Assembly (NCBI GenBank): GCA_021795255.1
Contig: JAJYPQ010000282.1
Coordinates: 1-5,821 of the forward strand
Length of the DNA: 5,821 nt
From: Pseudomonadota bacterium
GTDB taxonomy: Bacteria; Pseudomonadota; Gammaproteobacteria; Acidiferrobacterales; Acidiferrobacteraceae
Reading direction: 5' to 3'
The translations under genes and the position numbers were made by a program. Under the pieces are notes generated by a model, which searched no databases, was not told the DNA's origin, and saw only the letters and a program-made list of their open reading frames with translations. Shown piece by piece: positions 1 to 4,624 of this stretch (its first letter is position 1; each line of letters opens with the position of its first letter).

Positions 1-60
1 ACACTCTAGTGCACTCACATACACTCTGGTGCACGCATACACCGTCTCATACCGTCTATG
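1..60. repeat. Short direct repeats at left edge, iteron-like
   Basis: Two adjacent 20-bp units (1-20 and 21-40) match at 16 of 20 positions; both begin ACACTCT and contain the palindrome GTGCAC (9-14 and 29-34). They are followed by two 10-bp units starting ACCGTCT (41-47 and 51-57). The array lies just past the 3' end of the helix-turn-helix gene and may continue beyond the window. Tandem units of about 20 bp resemble replication iterons or binding sites for a partition protein or regulator, but no known replication gene is visible here, so the role is open. Confidence 0.5.
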
Positions 61-850
61 CCGCCATGTCAAAAAACGAAATCTGCCCCGGTACCGCCGG
101 GCGCACGCGGACCCGGCGCGCCCCGGTCGAGGCCGCGACATTGCGGCGGCGCTTGCGCGGCTGGGCGGGCTGACCAAAAAGATCAAAGCCAAGATCAAAG
201 CCGACGATGATCTTGGCCGTCGTGATCTCGGTTGTGATCTCTGTCGTGATCTCGGCCTCTGGCACAGCCATAGCCGGAGCCTGAACCGCCGGCGCAGCCG
301 CCTTCCGTGGCCGGCCAGACTTGACGGGCGGGAAAGGCTTCAAAAGCGCCCGCCCGGTCTGAACCTTGTCTGGCGGCAAGAGCTTCACAATCCCGTCGTC
401 GCGGAATTGGCGCAAGCGCCTCGCGGCGTTTCGGATGGTTTTTTCAGAGCGCCCCAACCGAGCCCCGGTCTGCCAGCAAGAAAAGCCGCGCGCCAGCCAG
501 GTTAGGATCTTGAAGTCGGCCCCATTTGTTGGGTAGGTCCGCAAAATAGCTAAAAATTCCTGCTCCCGCCGGTCTTTCTCGGTCATCCGCTCATTTTTTA
601 GCCGCTCGCATATTTCGTCTGTCGTGGAACCTTCGCGGTGGCCGTCGGTGTAGCGGATCGGTTTTGCTGCCTCATCCTCCGGCTCCTGTTCGGGCTCGTC
701 GCGCACGCGCGCGGTGTCGGAAAGGTCGAGTTCCGAGTAGTCGTCCTGCTCCAAAACCTCCCCAAAGTCCTCTTCCATAACCTCAAAATCCGAACCGACC
801 CCCCATCCAGGGGAGGCCATATCTTCAATGTCGGCAGTCGTGATCAACAT
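56..850 (-). CDS. Putative helix-turn-helix DNA-binding protein, function unknown
   Basis: This frame encodes 264 residues from the ATG at 850. The frame stays open to a TTG at 970, but the added 40 residues look non-coding, and a GAGG lies about 9 bases before the chosen ATG. Residues 20-62 are very acidic. Residues 113-150 look like a LuxR- or sigma-region-4-type helix-turn-helix, with an RLGRSEKTIRNAARRLR core. A GRPRK segment at 179-183 resembles an AT-hook, and a second basic patch (PRKRRR) lies near 231-236. The tail carries EITT three times and GFDL twice, matching 12-bp DNA repeats. I do not recognise the family. The acidic head, central helix-turn-helix and basic tail suggest a regulator or an element maintenance protein acting on DNA; this is inference. 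The neighbouring direct repeats at 1-60 could be its target. It is transcribed leftwards, away from the restriction-modification genes. Confidence 0.6.
   Translation of the reverse strand: MLITTADIEDMASPGWGVGSDFEVMEEDFGEVLEQDDYSELDLSDTARVRDEPEQEPEDEAAKPIRYTDGHREGSTTDEICERLKNERMTEKDRREQEFLAILRTYPTNGADFKILTWLARGFSCWQTGARLGRSEKTIRNAARRLRQFRDDGIVKLLPPDKVQTGRALLKPFPPVKSGRPRKAAAPAVQAPAMAVPEAEITTEITTEITTAKIIVGFDLGFDLFGQPAQPRKRRRNVAASTGARRVRVRPAVPGQISFFDMAA
181..254. repeat. 12-bp tandem repeats inside the helix-turn-helix gene
   Basis: Two 12-bp units starting GATCAAAGCC lie at 181-204, and three 12-bp units of the form GTCGTGATCTCG lie at 219-254. Each unit is a multiple of three bases, so copy-number change keeps the reading frame and adds or removes EITT or GFDL-type residues in the protein tail. 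The units also place a GATC in each copy, six in all across this stretch. Confidence 0.7.
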
Positions 851-1245
851 GATCGTGATCCTCGCACAGGCGCAAAAAACGCAAATTGCTCGGCCGGTTC
901 GGAGCGGGGATAAAACGAGGGCGCACGAAGGCGCCCGAGAATTACCGGAGGGAGATTTTGAGGCGCGCAAAGACGCCTGAGTGGAGCCATTTTTTTGAGG
1001 ATTTTTTGGACTAAACCCGGGACGAGGTTATCCTGGGGGTCCTCCCCGGGTCGCAGCCTGCGGGTCGGACTTTTCTTGTGGTACTGAATTGAAGCTCTTC
1101 GGTGCTGTTCTTGAAAATGTCGCCGCGCCCAGCTGGCGCGAGGGTTTCCCCTGATTACAATAGTAGGCTAATACACCTCTACCCTAAGTGCAAGCGAAAA
1201 TTAAGAAGTGTGAAACTATTTTTTCTGACCGTCCAGAATGGGAAT
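851..1245. other. Non-coding stretch with GC hairpin and AT-rich segment
   Basis: No reading frame here looks coding. Two T-runs lie at about 990-996 and 1002-1007. A strong hairpin occupies 1015-1051. A second possible stem of 6 bp (CGCGCC with GGCGCG) lies around 1123-1140. From about 1150 to 1240 the DNA becomes clearly richer in A and T than its surroundings. The stretch separates two leftward genes, so it should hold the promoter of the helix-turn-helix gene and the 3' end of the transcript of the small gene at 1246-1503. I cannot pick a convincing promoter. Confidence 0.4.
1015..1051. other. Strong inverted repeat / RNA hairpin
   Basis: ACCCGGG (1015-1021) pairs perfectly with CCCGGGT (1045-1051). 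After a two-base bulge the stem continues with GAGG (1024-1027) against CCTC (1041-1044), closing a 13-base loop. A T-rich stretch (CTTTTCTT) begins about 20 bases to the right, too far for a classic intrinsic terminator. It could be a structured RNA element, a protein-binding palindrome or a weak terminator. Confidence 0.45.
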
Positions 1246-1503
1246 CTACAGACCGCATATGGCCTTTAACTGCCCCACCGCCGTAATGACATCCGCGAAT
1301 ATTTGGTGGTCACGCCCCGGCTCCCGATAGCCCTCATAGCCCTCATCGACAACATATTCTCCAACGGACATCCTGACCCTTTGGCAGATAATGTCTGCCC
1401 GGTAGTCGTTGTTGTCCTTGCGCAAGGCCTTAATGATGTCTGTCTCTTCTAGTCGGTGAAGATAGAGAACCAAATCTTCTGAGATAAAGCAGCTGTCGTT
1501 CAT
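1246..1503 (-). CDS. Small protein of unknown function (85 aa)
   Basis: The chosen ATG at 1503 is preceded by GGAAGG with 8 bases of spacing. An upstream in-frame ATG at 1530 would give 94 residues, but it has no ribosome binding site and sits at or before the likely transcription start given by an extended -10 box at 1531-1539. The product is soluble and mixed-charge, with no membrane segment, signal peptide or recognised motif. A likely helical stretch (residues 9-30, with LYLHRLEETDIIKALRK) is followed by a tyrosine- and glycine-rich segment (DEGYEGYREPGRD). The gene sits between the putative regulator and the endonuclease operon and is transcribed away from that operon. The good start signals support a real gene; the function is unknown. 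Confidence 0.6.
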   Translation of the reverse strand: MNDSCFISEDLVLYLHRLEETDIIKALRKDNNDYRADIICQRVRMSVGEYVVDEGYEGYREPGRDHQIFADVITAVGQLKAICGL

Positions 1504-1530
1504 ATTATATGCCTTCCGCTGACACTCCAT

Positions 1531-1539
1531 TTTATAGCA
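1531..1539 (-). promoter_or_regulatory. Extended -10 promoter for the 85-aa gene
   Basis: On the minus strand the sequence reads TGCTATAAA, a TGn extension followed by a -10 hexamer matching TATAAT at five of six positions. No good -35 is visible, as is common for extended -10 promoters. Transcription would start near 1524, leaving a leader of about 20 bases that holds GGAAGG. This is the main reason for choosing the ATG at 1503. Confidence 0.5.
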
Positions 1540-1700
1540 CTGTAGTTTAGCGTTACCCCAGCCACTCTACCAGCACCCGCCACAAGTCCATTGGCCTCAG
1601 ATACAGCTTTGCCACCGTCCGGAGTGGAGGGCCTGCCACAAGGCCCATTCGCTGACCACAATCACACCGTCCGGGTCCCCTGTCTCTGAGGCGAGCGGCA

Positions 1701-1760
1701 TATAGATCTAGCGCTTCGGAGCCCCTGAGATGTAGACTGCCAAGGCATTCAGTCTATAGG
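1701..1760 (+). promoter_or_regulatory. Regulatory region of the endonuclease operon: AGATCT palindrome and operator-like inverted repeat
   Basis: Two elements lie ahead of the GTG at 1771. TAGATCTA (1703-1710) is a palindrome containing AGATCT and overlaps a -10-like TATAGA (1701-1706). Further on, TAGACTG (1733-1739) and CAGTCTA (1750-1756) form a perfect 7-bp inverted repeat with a 10-base spacer. This repeat overlaps a possible promoter with -35 TAGACT (1733-1738), 16-bp spacing and -10 TATAGG (1755-1760). If that promoter is used, the leader is only about 4 bases. A protein bound to the inverted repeat would block it. Which promoter is active cannot be decided from sequence. Confidence 0.45.
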
Positions 1761-1770
1761 TAAAGATCGG

Positions 1771-2229
1771 GTGGAAGAAACCGAAGATGAAAGGCTGTGG
1801 ATCGAAAAGCAGCGGATCTATGAGCGCAATCGGGATCAGCTACTGGCGCAGGATCTATCGAATGCGCAATCGCACGATAAGGCGGTTCTGACCCTGGCTG
1901 CAGGGGCGCTTGGATTGTCTATATCAATGCTCAAATGGTTCGGAGTCGCGGTATGGCCAGACCTTTTGGTTTGGTCGTGGGCTTGTTTTGTTCTCGCCAT
2001 TATAGCCGTCATCGCCTCTTTCCTGGTAGGCCAATCCGTGATCGGAAAACGGATTGACGCTCTAGATATTGCCCATCACGGATCAGCCGAGCCAACGCGG
2101 TCACATACCGAGCATTGCGCTGAATGCTTGCGCCTAGCAAATAATTTGATGAATTGGGTCTCGGGCGGCGCCTTCATCGTTGGCGTTATTTTTCTTACCG
2201 TGTTTGCGTACCTTAACATGAAGGGGTGA
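1771..2229 (+). CDS. Three-helix membrane protein, first gene of the endonuclease operon
   Basis: The start is GTG; no in-frame ATG gives a full first helix. The 152-residue product has a charged N-terminal segment (1-37), then membrane helices at about 38-58, 64-86 and 130-148. The pattern SHDKAVLTLAAGALGLS at the first helix resembles a widespread group of uncharacterised small membrane proteins; I recall this pattern from memory and cannot give a family name. The loop between helices 2 and 3 contains H112-x2-H115-C116-x2-C119, a possible metal-binding cluster, preceded by two more histidines (101-102). With an inside N-terminus this loop would face the cytoplasm. The next gene starts 3 bp after its stop, so it is very likely co-transcribed with the endonuclease. 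Its role is unknown; a membrane-linked accessory to restriction, or a separate defence or exclusion function, is inference. Confidence 0.75.
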   Translation: MEETEDERLWIEKQRIYERNRDQLLAQDLSNAQSHDKAVLTLAAGALGLSISMLKWFGVAVWPDLLVWSWACFVLAIIAVIASFLVGQSVIGKRIDALDIAHHGSAEPTRSHTEHCAECLRLANNLMNWVSGGAFIVGVIFLTVFAYLNMKG

Positions 2230-2232
2230 TAT

Positions 2233-2427
2233 ATGACTGACAAGAAAATGGGCAACGATAGTGCATCAATACGCCCGTTGGAAAAGGCGGCGAATCAGCG
2301 CCCGCTTCAGAGGAATATTGAGCCGGTGGTGACCAGTAACACGAAGGCGAGCACCCCAATCCCGCAACCGTCTGCCCCGGCGAATCACAGCCAGGAGCCG
2401 CCTAAGACAAAACCTGTTCGCCGGTAA
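2233..2427 (+). CDS. Short proline-rich, probably disordered protein (64 aa)
   Basis: The ATG lies 3 bp after the stop of the membrane-protein gene and has a good ribosome binding site, AAGGGG with 6-base spacing, placed inside the end of that gene. This makes translational coupling likely. The product contains 10 prolines in 64 residues, many Ser, Thr, Asn and Gln residues, and a basic C-terminus (KTKPVRR). It has no hydrophobic segment and is predicted by eye to be largely unfolded. The endonuclease gene begins 9 bp after its stop. I recognise no family. It could be a linker or adaptor between the membrane protein and the endonuclease, but nothing in the sequence proves this. Confidence 0.65.
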   Translation: MTDKKMGNDSASIRPLEKAANQRPLQRNIEPVVTSNTKASTPIPQPSAPANHSQEPPKTKPVRR

Positions 2428-2436
2428 TCTTAGACG

Positions 2437-3147
2437 ATGTTTGAGACCCGCACCTACGAGGACCCACTAGTCCTTTCTCCAGCGATCCGCGCGCGCTGGA
2501 CCTTCCTGGAGACCAGCTCCGCAGCCGCTGTGCTACGCTCTGTTTGCCCAGACGAATGGCGGGACATCACTGATGTCCTAACGACCTTTACGCTAGACCC
2601 CCAGCAATGGTTGCGGGCCGGCGGGAACCGTGGCGAGATCCCCATCATTATCGACGGCATGTTTCACGCCCGCGGTTGGCAAGAGGTCCGCGTCGATCTG
2701 GAAACTCAGGGAATCTTGCTCAACGGCCGTGGCACCGTCATTAGTAATCTGCCCACTGTTCGGCAGGAGGGTTATCTGGTCGACAACTTTAAGGGCCGCG
2801 TGGCCCTGGATGTGGAGTGGAACGCTAAGGACGGTAATCTGGACCGCGACTTGGCCGCCTACCGTGCGTGGCATGAAGCCGGCGTCATTTCGGCGGGCGT
2901 CCTGATTACCCAGGACAGGATTGCTCTCAAGCGCCTTGCTGAGAGTCTTTGGAACAAATACCAGAAGACTCTCCCATCGGAAGAGCGGGGCGCGCGACTC
3001 CCAATAGACCTCAACACATCCACGACCACGAACCTCGAGAAGGCCGAATTGCGGGTGCGGCGAGGGGTCATGGGGACATGCCCCCTACTGGTTGTCGCGG
3101 CGACCGAAGCCACATGGAATCAACAGCCTTACCGCTCTCCGGCTTGA
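2437..3147 (+). CDS. Type II restriction endonuclease, BglII/BstYI family
   Basis: This 236-residue protein should cleave unmodified DNA at a site related to AGATCT or RGATCY, the targets of BglII and BstYI. The family assignment rests on residues 115-160, where VDNFKGRVALDVEWNAKD is followed by LDRDLAAYRAWHEAGVISAG and VLIT, and on the C-terminal TTTNLEK (196-202) and CPLLVVA segment. From memory, the BglII active site is D84-x8-E93-x-Q95; aligned by eye, the matching residues here are D116, D125 and E127, a D-x8-D-x-E variant of the PD-(D/E)XK type. The length fits the family. The ATG has only a weak ribosome binding site and probably depends on coupling to the upstream gene. Its 3' end overlaps the 3' end of the convergent methyltransferase gene by 19 bp. 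The exact recognition site is inferred, not shown. Confidence 0.85.
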   Translation: MFETRTYEDPLVLSPAIRARWTFLETSSAAAVLRSVCPDEWRDITDVLTTFTLDPQQWLRAGGNRGEIPIIIDGMFHARGWQEVRVDLETQGILLNGRGTVISNLPTVRQEGYLVDNFKGRVALDVEWNAKDGNLDRDLAAYRAWHEAGVISAGVLITQDRIALKRLAESLWNKYQKTLPSEERGARLPIDLNTSTTTNLEKAELRVRRGVMGTCPLLVVAATEATWNQQPYRSPA

Positions 3148-4025
3148 GCCTTGCGACCGCGGGGGCGCATCGGCGTTTCGGCCATACCCAAAAGCCCACG
3201 AACGCGCTGGATGGAGTAACCCGTGTCTTCGGCCAGGTCTCGGACGCTTTGCCCCGCCTTATAGCGTGCGTGCAGCTCCACGGCAATTGCCGTGGCACGT
3301 TCCACGTCGATATGCTCGTTGGGCGACAGGAGCGGTAGGATAGGGCCACCCGCATATCCCTTGTGCACAACACCACGCGGCGCCACACCCTCCGCTGATT
3401 CCTCACCCCAGACCATCCAGTCTTGGCGGGCATTCCTTGCAAATAACTCAAGGTAGGGGCCCGGCGAGCAGGACTCAATCAGCTCGTACTGTTCGTCCGG
3501 CTTTCGGGAATGCTCCCGCTTGCGAGTTTCGATCATGTTGACCTGAGAGCGGCCCGGGGGTAGCGTGCGCATGGACCCGCGAACCCCGAACAACAGAATC
3601 TCGGTGACGTTTCGGAAGTAAAACCCAACACCGCGACCGTCGGGGCCGCCGTCCTTGCGCCGCTTTGCCCAAATGATGTTACTGACGTAACGGAAACCCC
3701 ATGCGCCCATGACCTCTAAGCCGTCCGGCAGCAGGGCGTTGGGTACCCACAGGTACAGGTGGGCGTTGCGCGCCAGAACCTGAGAAACCTCGAGGGATTT
3801 GATCGCGGGCAGCGTCATCGTCGAGTAGCGGTCCAGGCGCCTATGCTCCGGCGCCACCTTTCCCGTGCGATTGGTAAAACGCCAGGGTGGGTCTGCCAAC
3901 ACGGTGGAAAACCCGCCAACGATCGTTGGCAGCGGGTGAATTCTTTCGTTTGGTCGGAGAGGTTGCTTGGTCCCGTTCATGTAACCTGAACGCGGCGCTT
4001 TGCCCCGTGATCCCTCTGCTGGCAT
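3129..4025 (-). CDS. MT-A70-family DNA adenine methyltransferase with C-terminal helix-turn-helix
   Basis: The product should transfer a methyl group from S-adenosylmethionine to N6 of adenine and protect host DNA from the neighbouring endonuclease. The catalytic DPPW motif is at residues 45-48 within VLADPPWRF. Residues 88-121 (HLYLWVPNALL, then WGFRYVSNIIWAKR) and 172-208 (HSRKPDEQYELIE, SPGPYLELFAR, DWMVWG) are typical of bacterial MT-A70 enzymes. Residues about 240-280 form an extra domain with a likely helix-turn-helix (YKAGQSVRDLAEDTGYSIQRVRGLL), absent from the minimal catalytic fold. The start at 4025 has GGGGA 8 bases upstream; an ATG at 3980 (residue 16) is possible. It has its own promoter and faces the endonuclease gene. 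The extra domain may bind promoter DNA and autoregulate the system, which is inference. Confidence 0.87.
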   Translation of the reverse strand: MPAEGSRGKAPRSGYMNGTKQPLRPNERIHPLPTIVGGFSTVLADPPWRFTNRTGKVAPEHRRLDRYSTMTLPAIKSLEVSQVLARNAHLYLWVPNALLPDGLEVMGAWGFRYVSNIIWAKRRKDGGPDGRGVGFYFRNVTEILLFGVRGSMRTLPPGRSQVNMIETRKREHSRKPDEQYELIESCSPGPYLELFARNARQDWMVWGEESAEGVAPRGVVHKGYAGGPILPLLSPNEHIDVERATAIAVELHARYKAGQSVRDLAEDTGYSIQRVRGLLGMAETPMRPRGRKAQAGER

Positions 4026-4058
4026 CTGGAATATCCCCGGTTCTGTTTGACTGCCGTC

Positions 4059-4087
4059 ACCATAGCATGCAGAAAGATCTTTTGAAA
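4059..4087 (-). promoter_or_regulatory. Predicted methyltransferase promoter with AGATCT in the spacer
   Basis: On the minus strand an extended -10 reads TGCTATGGT (hexamer 4059-4064), with a weak -35 TTTCAA at 4082-4087 and 17-bp spacing. One AGATCT (4075-4080) lies in the spacer and the second (4087-4092) begins at the edge of the -35. Transcription would start near 4052, giving a leader of about 27 bases. Both hexamers match consensus only partly, so the promoter is a moderate call. Confidence 0.4.
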
Positions 4088-4095
4088 GATCTTTT
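4072..4095. repeat. Tandem 12-bp repeat, each with a palindromic AGATCT
   Basis: GAAAGATCTTTT occurs twice with no gap (4072-4083 and 4084-4095), and each copy contains the 10-bp palindrome AAAGATCTTT. The repeat lies 47 bp upstream of the methyltransferase start and overlaps its predicted promoter. The palindrome centres are 12 bp apart, slightly over one helical turn, so two dimers could bind on nearly the same DNA face. The embedded hexamer is the BglII site and fits the BstYI site. Confidence 0.85.
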
Positions 4096-4149
4096 AGAAG
4101 ACTCGAGGGGCGTGTCCGCGCTGACTAAGCCCCTGGGGATGTGTGGGGC

Positions 4150-4380
4150 CTAGAAGAAGAGACTCACAAACTGGCACGCAAATCCGGCGAAAATATACCA
4201 CATGGCCCGGCTCTGGCCGCGTTTAAGCTTGTTGTTTGCCTGTTGAAGAGCCGATACACCAGTCCCTGCATGATCATCCCAAAACGGTATCGAATAGCCG
4301 CTCGGGGTTGCCCTCGCCAACATGAATGTCCCGTACATCGCCAACGCCAGCCCGATGCCGGCAATTATCTTCCCGCTCAT
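4150..4380 (-). CDS. Small two-helix membrane protein (76 aa)
   Basis: The start at 4380 is preferred over an in-frame ATG at 4401 because GGGGAGG lies just upstream of it, a near-ideal ribosome binding site that would otherwise fall within the coding sequence. The product has a hydrophobic helix at about residues 4-22, a polar middle (residues 26-58, ending in the basic NKLKRGQSR) and a second hydrophobic stretch to the C-terminus at about 60-76. This hairpin layout would place both ends on the same side of the membrane. No family is recognised. It begins 25 bp after the end of the integrase remnant, on the same strand. It could be an element-borne small membrane protein such as a holin-like or toxin-like peptide, but no motif decides this. 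Confidence 0.6.
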   Translation of the reverse strand: MSGKIIAGIGLALAMYGTFMLARATPSGYSIPFWDDHAGTGVSALQQANNKLKRGQSRAMWYIFAGFACQFVSLFF

Positions 4381-4405
4381 TGCGCCCTCCCCACGGTTCA
4401 TTGGT

Positions 4406-4620
4406 TTACCCCAACCGCCCCACTAGACCCTCGGCCCGAAAGTGCGTATACCGCTTCACCATCTGCATCGTCTTGTGCTCCGTGATGTCCGCAACCTGCA
4501 TAGCTCCCAAGCCCTTTTTAGAGAGCCTGGAAGTCGCCCCGTGGCGCAAGTCATGGAAGGTGAGTCCCGTAATGCCGGAGGCCTTGCAGCCGCCCGCGCT
4601 CGAAGGCCTACGAGATGGGG
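4406..4620 (-). pseudogene. C-terminal remnant of a second tyrosine integrase
   Basis: Translated on the minus strand, the last 50 residues before the TAA at 4406-4408 match the C-terminus of the intact neighbouring integrase at 35 of 50 positions. The match includes the HDLRH box, the HK of the next box (GHK changed to EHK) and the catalytic tyrosine in KRYTH. Further upstream the homology continues but is broken: about 4 extra bases near 4588-4597 shift the frame, and CAA (Gln) is replaced by the stop TAG at 4608-4610. Homology fades near 4620, so everything corresponding to the first roughly 270 residues is gone. With about 30% protein divergence this is not a recent copy of the intact gene; it is more likely a relic of a related element at the same site. 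Confidence 0.88.
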
Positions 4621-4624
4621 TTCA

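Noticed and set aside
181..254. CRISPR-like array
   Set aside because: The units are 12 bp, directly adjacent with no spacers, and explained by repeated codons in the gene.
29..505. Plus-strand frame of 158 codons opposite the helix-turn-helix gene
   Set aside because: Its product is an arginine- and leucine-rich composition typical of an antisense shadow in GC-rich DNA, with no ribosome binding site or motif; the minus strand has a credible domain.
851..970. N-terminal extension of the helix-turn-helix protein to a TTG at 970
   Set aside because: The extra 40 residues look non-coding, and a Shine-Dalgarno-like GAGG precedes the ATG at 850; the extension cannot be fully excluded.
3068..3478. 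Minus-strand frame of 136 codons within the methyltransferase gene
   Set aside because: It lies in another frame of the same strand as a clear MT-A70 enzyme, has no motif of its own and is an off-frame shadow.
4101..4140. Possible terminator with GGGGC and GCCCC arms after the 76-residue gene
   Set aside because: The stem is only 6 bp with a 17-base loop and there is no clear U-run after it on the minus strand.
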